Positions 28,047 to 37,827 are shown, counted from the first letter of the stretch. The stretch is DNA of 64,000 nt from Microbacterium aurum (GCF_016907815.1 NZ_JAFBCQ010000001.1:2418001-2482000), one strand, 5' to 3'. Notes: generated by a model from the sequence alone, not told the origin. Program-made: numbers and translations.

Positions 28047-28454
28047 GTGCACGTCTCCGCACTGATCGTCGCAGATGCCGTCTCGGTGCGCGAGGGTCTC
28101 TTGCACGTTCTCGGTGGCGGCATCAGCTATGTCCAGCGAGGAAGCTACCCCGCTCCACTGCTGGCGGATATCGGCATACTCGTGTCCCATCGGGCGTCAG
28201 CGCGCAATTTTCACATCAACGTGGCACTACGCAAAGACGGCTCGCCCGAAGTTCTAAGTGAAATCGAAGTGGATGGAGAGGCTGCTGACACGCCTGACGT
28301 GGACGCCAACGTATACGGCACAATTCCCCTCCAGATAGACGCGCGGTCGATCGCGATCCCGGGGCCGGGGAATTACACCCTCAGTGTGACCCTCCGCGGC
28401 GGAAAGGGTCTCACCACTCACTTCACGGCCATCGAGGCTTCTCCCGGCACGTAG
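28047..28454 (+). CDS. DUF6941-like protein, third gene of the module
   Basis: The 135-residue protein begins HVSALIVADAVSVREGLLHV and continues LGGGISYVQRGSYPAPLLAD. That opening (a hydrophobic strand, then VREGLLHVLGGG) resembles actinobacterial proteins I associate with DUF6941; the assignment is from memory. The remainder is a beta-sandwich-like domain with FHINVALRKDG and YTLSVTLRGGKGLTTHFTAI. The GTG start at 28047 immediately follows the upstream TAA. Such proteins are often found beside variable genes, and no biochemical role is known to me. Confidence 0.6.
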   Translation: MHVSALIVADAVSVREGLLHVLGGGISYVQRGSYPAPLLADIGILVSHRASARNFHINVALRKDGSPEVLSEIEVDGEAADTPDVDANVYGTIPLQIDARSIAIPGPGNYTLSVTLRGGKGLTTHFTAIEASPGT

Positions 28455-28542
28455 ACGAGGCGTGCGCAGGGGATCGGGCGCGGTGTACCCCATGCAACGG
28501 TAGGTCTCCGTCAGAACATGTTCCTGCCGACATCCTGAGCGC

Positions 28543-28548
28543 TAACCT
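28543..28548 (+). promoter_or_regulatory. -10 hexamer of the ACT-domain gene (leaderless)
   Basis: TAACCT ends exactly six bases before ATG 28555. Confidence 0.5.
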
Positions 28549-28554
28549 CGACGC

Positions 28555-29061
28555 ATGGCCCAACTCGTGCTCACCGTCGTCGGCGACGACCGCGCCGGTC
28601 TCGTGAACGCCCTCGCGCAGAAGGTCTCGGAGGCCGGCGCCAACTGGGAGCAGAGCGAGCTCGCGGAGCTGGCCGGCGCGTTCGCGGGCATCGTGCTCGT
28701 CCGGGTGGACGATGCGCGCGTCGACGAGCTCGTGGCGTCGCTGCAGTCTCTGGAGGGGATGCTGAAGGTCGCGGTCCACACCGGCACTTCGGCCGCCGCT
28801 CCCGCGCCCCGCACCCTCCACATCACCGTGCTCGGCAACGACCGTCCCGGCATCGTCCGCGACGTGACGGCGACGATCGCCGCCCACGCCCTGTCTATCG
28901 ACACCTTCCGCAGCCGCACGCTCGATGCCCCGATGGCCGGCGGCATCCTCTTCGAGGCCACCGTCGAGGTGAGCATCCCCGAGGGGGCGGATGCCGCGGT
29001 GATCCGTCGTGCCCTGGAAGACCTCGCGGGCGAGATCCAGGTCGACCTCAACGTCGAGTGA
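28555..29061 (+). CDS. Tandem ACT-domain protein (GcvR-like)
   Basis: The 168-residue protein consists of two ACT domains. The first opens with QLVLTVVGDDRAGLVNALAQ and the second, near residue 81, with LHITVLGNDRPGIVRDVTAT. Each shows the G(D/N)DR-(A/P)G turn that binds amino acids at dimer interfaces. The arrangement matches glycine cleavage system repressor-like (GcvR) proteins, which bind no DNA themselves. The ligand is unknown. A 7-bp GC hairpin ends the unit at the edge of the disrupted permease gene on the other strand. Confidence 0.88.
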   Translation: MAQLVLTVVGDDRAGLVNALAQKVSEAGANWEQSELAELAGAFAGIVLVRVDDARVDELVASLQSLEGMLKVAVHTGTSAAAPAPRTLHITVLGNDRPGIVRDVTATIAAHALSIDTFRSRTLDAPMAGGILFEATVEVSIPEGADAAVIRRALEDLAGEIQVDLNVE

Positions 29062-29068
29062 GAGTGCG

Positions 29069-29089
29069 CGCCGGCATCCGTCGCCGGCG
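29069..29089. terminator. Short hairpin between ACT gene and permease pseudogene
   Basis: CGCCGGC and GCCGGCG flank a 7-base loop, between the convergent stop codons. Confidence 0.6.
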
Positions 29090-29241
29090 TCAGCGCCACG
29101 CGAGGGGGATCACGGCCAGCGCGACCACCAGGGGAGCGGCCACCAGTCCCCACAGCACGTAGCGGCGCCACGGCACGTCGACGCCCACCGCGCGCAGCCG
29201 CTCGTGCCACAGCAGGGTCGCCAGCGACGCCCACGGGGTGA

Positions 29242-29246
29242 TCAGG
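29242..29246. repeat. Target-site duplication, left copy (TCAGG)
   Basis: TCAGG directly precedes the left inverted repeat and is repeated at 30896-30900 after the right one. Fusing the flanks through one copy restores the permease frame exactly. Confidence 0.9.
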
Positions 29247-29349
29247 CCTGGATCGTGTCACCGTCGGGTGATTTCGCGGGTTGAGGATCGTTGAGGCTTG
29301 ATTTTCCGGGGGTGTTGGTGCCTCGTGCGGGGCACTAACGGCGTCGATC

Positions 29350-29355
29350 TAGACT
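29350..29355 (+). promoter_or_regulatory. -10 hexamer of the transposase gene (leaderless)
   Basis: TAGACT ends six bases before GTG 29362. The element therefore carries the same start architecture as its host genes. Confidence 0.5.
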
Positions 29356-29361
29356 CGCTCG

Positions 29362-30879
29362 GTGGGGTGGTTCGTGCGGAAGGTGCGCACCGCGTCGGGT
29401 GCGACGGCGGTGCAGATCGCGTCGAAGACCCGTGGTGTGCGGACGATCGTGGAGCACCTCGGCTCCGCGCACGACGATGAGCAGCTCGCGGTGCTGGTCG
29501 CGATCGCGCGGGAGCGGATCGCGGAGCTGGCCGGGCATGTCCCGTTCGATCTGGACGGGCTGGGCGCGACGCCGCCGGCCACGACCGCGCCGACGGTGAC
29601 CGGGTCGAGGTCCAGGTTGTTGTGGGATGTCCTCGAGGACGCCTACGCCCGTCTCGGGTTCGACGCGGTCGGCAACGACACATTCAAGAAGCTGGTCCTG
29701 GCCCGCGTCGTCGAGCCGACCAGCAAGGCGGACACGCTGCGGGTGTGGGACGAGCTCGGTGTCCCGGGTGCGCCGTCGCTGTCGACCGTGTGGCGGACCC
29801 TCGCCCGCAGCGTTGAGCAGGACTGGCGGTCGAAGATCGCCGCCGCAGCCTACGCGCATGCGACCCGATCTGGCCCGCTCACCGTCGTGCTCTACGACGT
29901 CACCACCCTCTACTTCGAGGCGGAGCGTGAAGACAAGCTCCGCAAGGTCGGGATGAGCAAAGAGCGCCGCGTCGACCCGCAGATCCTCGTCGGCCTCCTC
30001 GTGGACCAGGGCGGGTTCCCCCTCGAAGTCCACGAGTTCGCGGGCAACAGGGGCGAGACTCTCACCCTGCTGCCCGTCCTCGACCAGTTCCGCGAACGTC
30101 ACTCCGCGACCGAGGTCGTGGTCGTCGCGGACGCCGGCATGCTGTCCGCAGCGAACCTGAACCGGCTGGAGGACGCCGGGTTCGGTTTCATCGTCGGCTC
30201 CCGCACCTCCTCCGCGCCATACGATCTCGCCGAGCACTACGCGACCGTCGGGAACATCGTCACCGATGGGGAGACGGTCGAGACCACCCGAACCATGGGT
30301 GCGGGTGTGAACGCGCGGGAGCGGCGAGTGGTGTGGCAGTACTCCCACAAGCGGAAGATCCGCGACAACATCACGTTGAACAAGCAGATCGAACGCGCCG
30401 AGCAGATCGCTGCCGGCACCCGCCCGGCGAAGAAGGACCGGTTCGTCACCCTCGGCACCAAGCCCGGCGTGAACTGGGCAAGAGTCGAGAAGGCCCGCGA
30501 ATACATCGGCCTCAAGGGGTACGTCACCAACCTCAGCACCGCGACGGCTTCCGCTGCAGAGATCGTGGCGGCCTACCATGACCTGTTCCAGGTCGAGGCG
30601 ACGTTCCGGATGGCAAAGACCGACCTGCGGGCGAGGCCGATGTTCGCGTCGACCGCGGACTCGATCCACGCGCACCTCACCGTCGTGTTCTGCGCTCTCG
30701 CGATCAGCCGGCACCTCTACAAGACCACCGGCGTGACGGTCCGCCGTATCGTCCGCGCGCTGCGCCCGCTGCGTGACGTCACGATCACCATCGACGGACA
30801 CGAACTCACCGCGACCACCCCGCCAACGGGGGAAGCCGCCGACATCATCGCCGCACTCCGGCCGGGCGTGGGGCACTAA
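29362..30879 (+). CDS. IS1634-family DDE transposase
   Basis: The 505-residue transposase has a DDE catalytic triad set in a typical IS4/IS1634 framework. The first aspartate is in VVLYDVTTLYFE (about residue 178), the second in VVVVADAGMLSAANLNRL, and the glutamate in DLFQVEATFRMAKTDLRARP. The segment KERRVDPQILVGLLVDQGG followed by PLEVHEFAGN is characteristic. The N-terminal part (GWFVRKVRTASGATAVQIAS) contains the DNA-binding region. The gene is intact, so the element is potentially active. GTG 29362 is chosen because of the -10 hexamer six bases before it. Confidence 0.93.
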   Translation: MGWFVRKVRTASGATAVQIASKTRGVRTIVEHLGSAHDDEQLAVLVAIARERIAELAGHVPFDLDGLGATPPATTAPTVTGSRSRLLWDVLEDAYARLGFDAVGNDTFKKLVLARVVEPTSKADTLRVWDELGVPGAPSLSTVWRTLARSVEQDWRSKIAAAAYAHATRSGPLTVVLYDVTTLYFEAEREDKLRKVGMSKERRVDPQILVGLLVDQGGFPLEVHEFAGNRGETLTLLPVLDQFRERHSATEVVVVADAGMLSAANLNRLEDAGFGFIVGSRTSSAPYDLAEHYATVGNIVTDGETVETTRTMGAGVNARERRVVWQYSHKRKIRDNITLNKQIERAEQIAAGTRPAKKDRFVTLGTKPGVNWARVEKAREYIGLKGYVTNLSTATASAAEIVAAYHDLFQVEATFRMAKTDLRARPMFASTADSIHAHLTVVFCALAISRHLYKTTGVTVRRIVRALRPLRDVTITIDGHELTATTPPTGEAADIIAALRPGVGH

Positions 30880-30895
30880 ACTGACACGATCCAGG

Positions 30896-30900
30896 TCAGG
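30896..30900. repeat. Target-site duplication, right copy (TCAGG)
   Basis: Second copy of the 5-bp duplication flanking the IS. Confidence 0.9.
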
Positions 30901-31940
30901 GGGCCGGCGCCCACCCCGATGAGCAGCGCGGCGAGCCGGACCGGCGAATCGGCGACGCTCTCGAGGGCGAGGTAGGCGGGCAGGTTGTTGACGGCGTTCG
31001 CGCCCAGCATCCCGGCGCCGGCGAGCTGCCAGAGCGACAGCAGATCGTCGCCGGAGCCGGTGGCGGCGGCGAGAACCTGCGCCGACCCCCCCGCCTCCAG
31101 CGCGCCGACCGCGAGGAACAGCCCCGACGCGAACACGACGAGCTGCCACGGCACGAGCCGCAGGTGCAACGCACCGGGCGAGCGCCAGGCGAACAGGACC
31201 GTGAGCGCTGCCGCCGCGGCCAGCGCGGGCAGCCACGGCGGCATGCCGCTGACGAGCAGCGGCAGCAGCACGATCAGCACGACGGCTGAGCCGCGCAGGA
31301 GCACGGCATCGGCGACGCGCGGCGGCGCGCCGATCGCGAACCGGCCTGACAGGGCACGCCGGTGCCACGTCCACAGCAGCAGCACCGTGGCGGCGACAGC
31401 CACGAGAGCCGACGGCCCCAGCAGCGCGAGGAACGGCACCGGCACCCCGCCCTCGTCGAGCCGATGCGCCGCCAGCAGGTTGGTGAGGTTCGAGACCGGG
31501 AGGAAGAGCGATGCCGTGTTGGCCAGCCACACCGTCGTGAACGCGAACGGCAGCGGTGGCAGGCCGTTGGCGCGTGCCACCGCGACGACGACCGGCGTCA
31601 GCAGCACCGCGGTCGTGTCGAGGGACAGGAACGCCGTCACGACGACGGCGAACCCGACGATCAACAGCCACAGCGTGACGATGCGACCGCGCGACCAGCG
31701 TGCCAGGCGCGCGGCCACGACGTCGAAGACGCCCGCGGTCGCGGACAGCTCCGCCACGATCGTGACGGCGACGACGAACAGCAGGATCGGCCAGACGCGC
31801 TCCGCGATCGCTCCCGCCTCGTCCGCGGGCAGCACGCCGGACGCGACGGCGGCGCCGCCCGCCAGGAGCAGCACGACTCCGACGAGGGCGAGCTTCACGG
31901 CATCCATCATGGCGCTCACGAGCCAGGTGCGGGCGAGAGA

Positions 31941-31946
31941 TAGCCT
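31941..31946 (+). promoter_or_regulatory. Probable -10 element of thrS
   Basis: TAGCCT lies 30 bases before the thrS GTG, giving a short leader of about 24 bases that holds the AAGGA ribosome-binding site. It overlaps the start region of the divergent permease pseudogene. Confidence 0.45.
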
Positions 31947-31976
31947 GGGAGGAGCATTGATCGAAGAAGGATCCCC

Positions 31977-33977
31977 GTGACTGACGTGACCTACCCCGCC
32001 GACGGCTTCGCGCTGTTCCCCGACCGCTCCGTGATCGCCCTACGCGTGAACGGCGACCTGAAAGACCTCGCGACCGTCGTCACGGCCGAGGACGCGGTCG
32101 AGCCCGTCACCGTCGACAGCGCCGACGGTCTGGCGATCCTGCGCCACTCCACGGCGCACGTCCTCGCGCAGGCGGTGCAGCGCATCCGCCCGCAGGCGAA
32201 CCTCGGCATCGGCCCGCCGATCACCGACGGCTTCTACTACGACTTCGGCGTCGACGATCCCTTCACCCCCGAAGACCTCAAGGCCATCAAGAAGGAGATG
32301 GAGCGCATCGTCCGCGAGAACCAGCGGTTCGTTCGTCGCGTGGTCACCGAGGACGAGGCGCGCGCCGAAATGGCGGACGAGCCGTTCAAGCTCGAGCTCA
32401 TCGACCTCGCCGGAGGCCCCGGTTCCGGCGCGAACGCCGCCGAGGGCGCGTCGGCGGAGATCGGCGCCGGCGAGCTCACGATCTACGACAACGTCACCCG
32501 CGACGGCGAGACCGCCTGGCGCGATCTCTGCCGCGGCCCCCACGTGCCGGGGACGCGCCTGGTCGGCAACGGCTGGGACCTCACCCGCATCGCCGGGGCG
32601 TATTGGCGCGGCAGCGAGAAGAACCCGCAGCTGCAGCGCATCTACGGCACCGCCTGGCCCACGAAGGACGAGCTGCGGGCCTACCAGCAGCGTCTCGAGG
32701 AGGCCGCGAAGCGCGACCACCGCAAGCTCGGCAAGGAGCTCGACCTGTTCAGCTTCCCCGACGAGATCGGCTCGGGGCTGTCGGTCTGGCATCCGAAGGG
32801 CGGCATCGTCCGCGGCGAGATGGAGCAGCACGCGCGCCGTCGCCACATCGCGGCCGGCTACACCTACGTGTACACCCCGCACATCTCGAAGGAGGACCTG
32901 TTCCTCACCTCGAACCACCTCGTGACCTACCGCGACGGCATGTTTCCGCCGATCGTGATGGACGAGGAGCGGGATGCCGAGGGCAACATCACCAAGGCGG
33001 GCCAGGACTACTACCTGAAGCCCATGAACTGCCCGATGCACATCCTCATCTACAAGGAGCGCGCGCGCAGCTACCGCGACCTGCCGATGCGGCTCGCCGA
33101 GAACGGCACCGTGTACCGCAACGAGCTGTCCGGCGCCCTCCACGGGCTCACCCGGGTCCGGGGCTTCACGCAGGACGACTCGCACCTGTTCGTCACCGAG
33201 GATCAACTCGAGACCGAGGCGACGCGCGTGCTCGAGTTCGTCACCTCGATGCTGCGCGACTTCGGCCTCGACGACTTCGAGCTCGAGCTGTCGATGCGCG
33301 ACGACGAGAAGAGCAAGTGGATCGGCTCCGACGAGTTCTGGGAGTACTCCACCAACGCCCTGCGCAACGTCGCCGTCGCCTCGGGGCTGAAGCTCACCGA
33401 GGTCCCCGGCGAGGCGGCGTTCTACGGCCCGAAGATCGACCTCAAGACCCGCGACGCGATCGGCCGCACCTGGCAGCTGTCGACCGTGCAGGTCGACCCG
33501 AACCTGCCCGAGCGCTTCGGCCTGGAGTACACCGGGCCCGACGGCGAGAAGCACCGCCCGATCATGATCCACCGCGCGCTGTTCGGCTCGATCGAGCGCT
33601 TCTTCGCGATCCTGCTCGAGCACTACGCGGGTGCCTTCCCGGTGTGGCTGGCACCCCAACAGGTCGTCGGCATCCCCGTCGCGGACGACTTCGCTCCCTA
33701 CCTCGACGAGATCATCGACCGCCTGCGCGCGCGCGGTGTGCGTGCCGAGGTCGACCACTCCGCCGACCGGATGCCGAAGAAGATCCGCACGCACACGACT
33801 CAGAAGGTGCCGCTGCAGCTCATCGCGGGGGAGCAGGACCGGTCGCAGGGCACGGTCTCGTTCCGGTTCCGCGACGGGTCGCAGACCAACGGCATCCCCG
33901 TCGACGAGGCGATCGAGAAGATCGTCGGTGCGATCGCGTCGCACGCCCTCGTCAACACCGCCGAGGATCTCGCGTGA
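31977..33977 (+). CDS. thrS: Threonine-tRNA ligase
   Basis: The 666-residue class II synthetase charges tRNA-Thr and edits mischarged serine. A TGS-like N-terminal domain (about residues 1-60) precedes the editing domain, whose metal-like site shows [13 protein letters not shown] and [10 protein letters not shown]. The catalytic core has [16 protein letters not shown] (zinc cysteine), [12 protein letters not shown] (motif 2 region) and [20 protein letters not shown] (motif 3). The anticodon-binding domain ends the protein. The GTG start at 31977 has AAGGA five bases upstream. It heads a conserved block with the HIT gene 13 bp downstream. Confidence 0.96.
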   Translation: MTDVTYPADGFALFPDRSVIALRVNGDLKDLATVVTAEDAVEPVTVDSADGLAILRHSTAHVLAQAVQRIRPQANLGIGPPITDGFYYDFGVDDPFTPEDLKAIKKEMERIVRENQRFVRRVVTEDEARAEMADEPFKLELIDLAGGPGSGANAAEGASAEIGAGELTIYDNVTRDGETAWRDLCRGPHVPGTRLVGNGWDLTRIAGAYWRGSEKNPQLQRIYGTAWPTKDELRAYQQRLEEAAKRDHRKLGKELDLFSFPDEIGSGLSVWHPKGGIVRGEMEQHARRRHIAAGYTYVYTPHISKEDLFLTSNHLVTYRDGMFPPIVMDEERDAEGNITKAGQDYYLKPMNCPMHILIYKERARSYRDLPMRLAENGTVYRNELSGALHGLTRVRGFTQDDSHLFVTEDQLETEATRVLEFVTSMLRDFGLDDFELELSMRDDEKSKWIGSDEFWEYSTNALRNVAVASGLKLTEVPGEAAFYGPKIDLKTRDAIGRTWQLSTVQVDPNLPERFGLEYTGPDGEKHRPIMIHRALFGSIERFFAILLEHYAGAFPVWLAPQQVVGIPVADDFAPYLDEIIDRLRARGVRAEVDHSADRMPKKIRTHTTQKVPLQLIAGEQDRSQGTVSFRFRDGSQTNGIPVDEAIEKIVGAIASHALVNTAEDLA

Positions 33978-33990
33978 GCGGAGCCGGGCG

Positions 33991-34533
33991 ATGAGCGAGG
34001 GCGAGCTCATCGACGCCGCGACCCTGCCGGGGGTCCCGGACGAGTTCCAGCGGCTCTGGACGCCGCATCGGATGGCGTACATCACCGCCGGTGCGGACGT
34101 GAACCGCGGGTCGGGATGCCCGTTCTGCGCGGCGCCGCAGCGGACGGATGCCGAGGGGCTCATCGTCCACCGCGGCCAGACCGCCTACGTGCTGCTGAAC
34201 CTGTTCCCCTACAACTCGGGCCACATGCTGGTGTGCCCCTACCGCCACATCCCGACGTACGACCAGGCCACCGCCGAGGAGGTCGCCGAGATCGGCGCGC
34301 TGACGCAGACCGCCATGCGGGTGCTGCGTCAGGTCTCCCGCTGCGACGGGTTCAACATCGGGATGAACCAGGGCGCGGTCGCCGGTGCCGGCGTCGACGA
34401 GCACCTGCACCAGCACATCGTGCCGCGGTGGGCGACCGACGCGAACTTCTTCCCGATCATCGCCAAGACCAAAGCCCTGCCGCAGCTTCTCGGCGAGGTG
34501 CGCGAGGCCGTAGCATCCGCCTGGCCCGCCTGA
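33991..34533 (+). CDS. HIT-family nucleotide hydrolase/phosphorylase
   Basis: The 180-residue histidine-triad protein belongs to the actinobacterial Ap4A-phosphorylase-like group encoded beside thrS. The catalytic triad is DEHLHQHIVPRW near residue 134. A CPFC pair near residue 43 resembles the zinc knuckle of this group. LLNLFPYNSGHMLVCPYRH and DGFNIGMNQG are conserved core blocks. Start ATG 33991 is 13 bp after thrS with GGAG upstream, so they are probably co-transcribed. It would cleave diadenosine polyphosphates, by-products of tRNA synthetases. A very long hairpin follows. Confidence 0.9.
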   Translation: MSEGELIDAATLPGVPDEFQRLWTPHRMAYITAGADVNRGSGCPFCAAPQRTDAEGLIVHRGQTAYVLLNLFPYNSGHMLVCPYRHIPTYDQATAEEVAEIGALTQTAMRVLRQVSRCDGFNIGMNQGAVAGAGVDEHLHQHIVPRWATDANFFPIIAKTKALPQLLGEVREAVASAWPA

Positions 34534-34576
34534 CCCACCCGTCCGCAACCCCGCCCCGACCCCTCGCGACGCGAGA

Positions 34577-34614
34577 CAACGGATGTGCACCGAGACCTCG
34601 GTGCACATCCGTTG
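34577..34614. terminator. Perfect 18-bp hairpin between HIT gene and pdxY
   Basis: CAACGGATGTGCACCGAG pairs perfectly with CTCGGTGCACATCCGTTG around a 2-base AC. It lies between convergent genes and could terminate both. The core GGATGTGCACC resembles the hairpin at 16056-16093. Confidence 0.75.
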
Positions 34615-34653
34615 ACTCGGTGCAGGGACGCCGTGTCGCCGCGGCGCTCGCGG

Positions 34654-35505
34654 TCAGCGCACGCGGGTGACCGCGAACTGCAGGCGGGGGTGGGCGTAGA
34701 ACTCCTGCGCCTCGACGAGCTGCAGCTCGCGCTGACCGGACTCGTGCGTCAGCTGCAGCAGGTCCCACACGCTCGAGACGGTCTTCGCGAGGGCGGCCGC
34801 GGCATCCCCGCTCGCGCGGTAGTGCGCCGTGAACAGCGCAGCGGTGACGTCGCCCGAGCCGTTCGCCTTCATCGGGATGTGCGGGGTCTGCACGATCCAC
34901 GCGCCGTCCCCGGTGACGGCGAGCATCTCGATCGTCCCCTCCGGGCGGTCGGGACGCTCGACCGACGTCACGAGCACGACATCCGGCCCCATCGCGCGCG
35001 CCGCGTCGGCGGAGGCGAGGGTCGACTCCAGGTCGCTCGGCTCCGTCTCGGTGAGAAAGCCCAGCTCGAACTGGTTGGGAGTGATGATGTCGGCGGCCGG
35101 CACCACCCGTTCGCGCAGCAGGATCGGGATGGCGGGTGCGACGAAGCACCCGCTCTTCGCGTTGCCCATCACGGGGTCGCACGAGTACACCGCTGCGGGG
35201 TTGGCCGCCTTCACCCGCGCGACGGCGTCGAGGATGACGTCGCCGATGCCCTCCGAGCCCTGGTATCCGCTGAGGACGACGTCGATCTCGCCGAAGACGC
35301 CGCGCTCCTCGATGCCGGTGATGACGTCGCGCACATCCGCGGGGGAGATGAGCGGCCCCCGCCACGCCCCGTACCCGGTGTGGTTGGAGAAGTTCACCGT
35401 GTACACCGGCAGCACCTCGACGCCGATCCGCTGCAGCGGGAAGACGGCGGCGGAGTTGCCGACGTGGCCGTAGGCGACGGCGGACTGGATGGACAGGATC
35501 TTCAC
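34654..35505 (-). CDS. pdxY: Pyridoxal kinase
   Basis: The 283-residue ribokinase-family enzyme phosphorylates pyridoxal (and probably pyridoxine and pyridoxamine) to the 5'-phosphate. It begins [20 protein letters not shown], the substrate-binding signature of PdxY/Pdx[14 protein letters not shown] and [15 protein letters not shown] follow, and the ATP-site motif is [14 protein letters not shown] with the catalytic aspartate. It starts 3 bp after the regulator gene, so regulator and salvage kinase form one operon opposite pdxS-pdxT. Confidence 0.93.
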   Translation of the reverse strand: MKILSIQSAVAYGHVGNSAAVFPLQRIGVEVLPVYTVNFSNHTGYGAWRGPLISPADVRDVITGIEERGVFGEIDVVLSGYQGSEGIGDVILDAVARVKAANPAAVYSCDPVMGNAKSGCFVAPAIPILLRERVVPAADIITPNQFELGFLTETEPSDLESTLASADAARAMGPDVVLVTSVERPDRPEGTIEMLAVTGDGAWIVQTPHIPMKANGSGDVTAALFTAHYRASGDAAAALAKTVSSVWDLLQLTHESGQRELQLVEAQEFYAHPRLQFAVTRVR

Positions 35506-35508
35506 GGA

Positions 35509-36876
35509 TCAACCCGCTTTCTTCAGGTCCGCCGCCTCGATGGCGGCGGCGAGGTCGGATGCCAGGCGCCGGGCGTCGGCATCGGAGAGGTCATGGACGG
35601 TGAGGCGCAGCCGCCGGGCGGCGCCGGTGTCGGCGAGGATGAACTCGTCGCCGGGCCGGGCGAGCCAGCCGCGCCGCATGAGCTGCTCGCAGACGGCGCG
35701 GGCGCCGACCGGGAGTGCCACCCACACGTTGAGGCCATCGCCGACGTCGGCGTCGATACCGTGCTCGGCGAGGAGAGCGGCGAAGGCGTCGTTGCGGCGC
35801 GCATAGTGCGCGGACGCACGACGGATGCCGGCGTGCACCGTGTCATCGGCGAGCAGCGCGTGCGTGAGCCGCTGCAGCAGGTGGCTCACCCACGTCGTGC
35901 CGGGGCTCAGCCGAAGCGCGAGGCGCTCGGCGGTATCGGGGTCGGAGGCGGTGATCGCCAGGCACATGTCGGGACCCAGGAACTTCGACACCGACCGCAC
36001 AAGTGCGAACCGGCGGTGGCCGGTGCCGATGAGCGAGTGGTAGGGCTGGGTCGACAGCAGCGAGTAGTGGTCGTCCTCGATGACGAGCACGTACGGGTGG
36101 TCGGCCAGCACCTCCCGGAGCTCCGCGGCGCGGCGCGGCGACAGGCTCGCCCCCGTGGGGTTCTGCGCCCGTGGGGTGCAGACGACGGCGCGGACGCCGG
36201 CGGCGAGGGCGGCGCGCAGTCCCGCGACGGTCATCCCCTCGGCATCCACCGGCACGGCCACCGGCCGGTATCCGCCGAGGCGCACCGTATTGAGGCTGGA
36301 CAGGAAGCAGGGGTCCTCCAGGGCGACCGGGTCGTCGCGGGTGAGGGTCTGCGACAGCAGCCGGTCGATCGCGTCCGACGCGCCGCTGGTGACCGTGAGC
36401 CGGAACGCCAGCGCCGGGTCGAGGGCCTCGCCGAGCCACGCCGTCGCCCACGCGTCAAGACCGCGATCGATGACCGGCTCACCGTAGAGCACGGGTCGGC
36501 CCACCACCGCCGCGAGGGCGCGCGAGGGGTCGGGGATGAGGTCGGGGTCGGGGTTGCCGGTGCCGATATCGCGCAGCACACTGCCCTGGGCGAACCCCTC
36601 CTGCGGCGCCGGAGCCGCTCCGGCGACTACCGTGCCGCCGCGGCCCCGGCTGGCCACGAGGCCGGCCTGCGCCAGCTGCCGATAGGCGGCGACGACGGTG
36701 TTGCGGTTGACGCCGAGCCGCTCGGCGAGCGCACGCACCGGGGGGAGCACGGCGCCGGTATCGAGGTCGCCGCGCTCGATGCGGCGCCGGATGCTGGCGG
36801 CGATCTCGTTCGCCGACCCGCCGCCGATCGCGTCAGAGGTCTCGTCGGGGATGTCGCCGTGCACGACGTTCAGCAT
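35509..36876 (-). CDS. pdxR: MocR/GntR-type regulator, PdxR-like
   Basis: The 455-residue protein joins an N-terminal GntR winged helix to an aminotransferase-fold effector domain. The DNA-binding part has [20 protein letters not shown], then [20 protein letters not shown]. The PLP-binding region includes [27 protein letters not shown] and [13 protein letters not shown] with the presumed Schiff-base lysine. Known PdxR proteins sense PLP and control pdxS-pdxT. The divergent arrangement with pdxS across 60 bp and the downstream pdxY support that role. The start is ATG 36876. Confidence 0.9.
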   Translation of the reverse strand: MLNVVHGDIPDETSDAIGGGSANEIAASIRRRIERGDLDTGAVLPPVRALAERLGVNRNTVVAAYRQLAQAGLVASRGRGGTVVAGAAPAPQEGFAQGSVLRDIGTGNPDPDLIPDPSRALAAVVGRPVLYGEPVIDRGLDAWATAWLGEALDPALAFRLTVTSGASDAIDRLLSQTLTRDDPVALEDPCFLSSLNTVRLGGYRPVAVPVDAEGMTVAGLRAALAAGVRAVVCTPRAQNPTGASLSPRRAAELREVLADHPYVLVIEDDHYSLLSTQPYHSLIGTGHRRFALVRSVSKFLGPDMCLAITASDPDTAERLALRLSPGTTWVSHLLQRLTHALLADDTVHAGIRRASAHYARRNDAFAALLAEHGIDADVGDGLNVWVALPVGARAVCEQLMRRGWLARPGDEFILADTGAARRLRLTVHDLSDADARRLASDLAAAIEAADLKKAG

Positions 36877-36936
36877 ACGTGCTCGGCCATGCTAGCTTTT
36901 GGCCTAGGTCAATTCGACATCCTCGAAGGAGCACTC
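36877..36936. promoter_or_regulatory. Divergent pdxR-pdxS promoter and probable PdxR operator
   Basis: The 60-bp spacer holds the direct repeat GGCCA (36888) and GGCCT (36901), 13 bp apart, around GCTAGC. MocR regulators usually bind direct repeats. TAGCAT on the minus strand lies 12 bases before pdxR. AAGGAG at 36926-36931 is the pdxS ribosome-binding site. Confidence 0.5.
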
Positions 36937-37827
36937 GTGTCCACTGCCGCCACCGGAACCTCGCGCGTCAAGCGCGGCCTCGCCGAGATGCTGAAGGGCG
37001 GCGTCATCATGGACGTCGTCACGCCCGACCAGGCGAAGATTGCCGAGGATGCCGGCGCGGTCGCCGTCATGGCGCTCGAGCGCGTGCCCGCCGACATCCG
37101 CGCGCAGGGCGGGGTGTCGCGGATGAGCGACCCCGACATGATCGACGGCATCATCGAAGCCGTCTCGATCCCGGTCATGGCGAAGGCGCGCATCGGCCAC
37201 TTCGTCGAGGCGCAGGTGCTGCAGGAGCTCGGCGTGGACTATATCGACGAGTCCGAGGTGCTCTCGCCCGCCGACTACGTCAACCACATCGACAAGTGGG
37301 ACTTCACCGTTCCGTTCGTCTGCGGGGCGACGAACCTCGGCGAGGCGCTGCGGCGCATCACGGAGGGCGCGGCCATGATCCGCTCCAAGGGCGAGGCCGG
37401 CACCGGCGACGTCTCGGAGGCGATGAAGCACATCCGCAAGATCCGCGGCGAGATCGCCGCACTCGGCGCGCTGTCGAAGGACGAGCTCTACGTCGCGGCG
37501 AAGGAGCTGCAGGCGCCCTATGACCTCGTTGCCGAGATCGCCGAGACGGGCACGCTGCCCGTCGTCCTGTTCGTCGCCGGGGGAGTGGCCACCCCGGCCG
37601 ATGCCGCCATGATGATGCAGCTGGGCGCCGACGGCGTGTTCGTGGGCTCCGGCATCTTCAAAAGCGGCAACCCCGCCGCCCGTGCCGCCGCGATCGTCAA
37701 GGCCACGACGTTCTTCGACGACGCGAAGGTCATCGCCGACGTCTCGCGGGGACTCGGCGAGGCTATGGTCGGCATCAACGTGACCGACCTGCCGGCGCCG
37801 CACCGCCTCGCCGAGCGCGGATGGTGA
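36937..37827 (+). CDS. pdxS: Pyridoxal 5'-phosphate synthase lyase subunit PdxS
   Basis: The 296-residue TIM-barrel subunit makes PLP from ribose 5-phosphate, glyceraldehyde 3-phosphate and ammonia. [20 protein letters not shown] begins the catalytic part. [31 protein letters not shown] with catalytic-type residues, and [20 protein letters not shown] are all family-standard. The GTG start at 36937 has AAGGAG six bases upstream. A long frame is open upstream, but it reads through pdxR and pdxY on the opposite strand. pdxT overlaps its end. Confidence 0.97.
   Translation: MSTAATGTSRVKRGLAEMLKGGVIMDVVTPDQAKIAEDAGAVAVMALERVPADIRAQGGVSRMSDPDMIDGIIEAVSIPVMAKARIGHFVEAQVLQELGVDYIDESEVLSPADYVNHIDKWDFTVPFVCGATNLGEALRRITEGAAMIRSKGEAGTGDVSEAMKHIRKIRGEIAALGALSKDELYVAAKELQAPYDLVAEIAETGTLPVVLFVAGGVATPADAAMMMQLGADGVFVGSGIFKSGNPAARAAAIVKATTFFDDAKVIADVSRGLGEAMVGINVTDLPAPHRLAERGW

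Larger units (their letters stand above)
29247..30895 (+). mobile_element. IS1634-family insertion sequence, complete (1,649 bp)
   Basis: The ends are perfect 14-bp inverted repeats, CCTGGATCGTGTCA at 29247-29260 and TGACACGATCCAGG at 30882-30895. The flanks show a 5-bp duplication. A single intact transposase gene runs left to right and stops 16 bases before the right end. Near both ends the string GGGGCACTAA occurs (about 29329 and 30870). The intact ORF, perfect repeats and undamaged duplication indicate a recent insertion. The family is assigned from the transposase sequence. Confidence 0.92.
29090..31919 (-). pseudogene. SLC13/ArsB-like permease gene split by an IS element
   Basis: Removing the insertion and one copy of the TCAGG duplication restores a continuous minus-strand frame of 391 residues (391 codons plus stop). 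It is a polytopic carrier of the ArsB/NhaD and SLC13 type with about eleven helices. The main part (31919 down to 30901) includes VWPILLFVVAVTIVAELSAT, SLDTTAVLLTPVVVAVARA and GANAVNNLPAYLALESV, a permease hairpin-type motif. The last 51 or so residues (LITPWASLATLLWHERL onward) are at 29246-29090. In the present allele translation leaves the gene after GPL and ends six residues into the IS. The start is GTG 31919 or the ATG pair at 31910 and 31907. Arsenite or anion export is the family role; the substrate is unknown. Confidence 0.9.
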
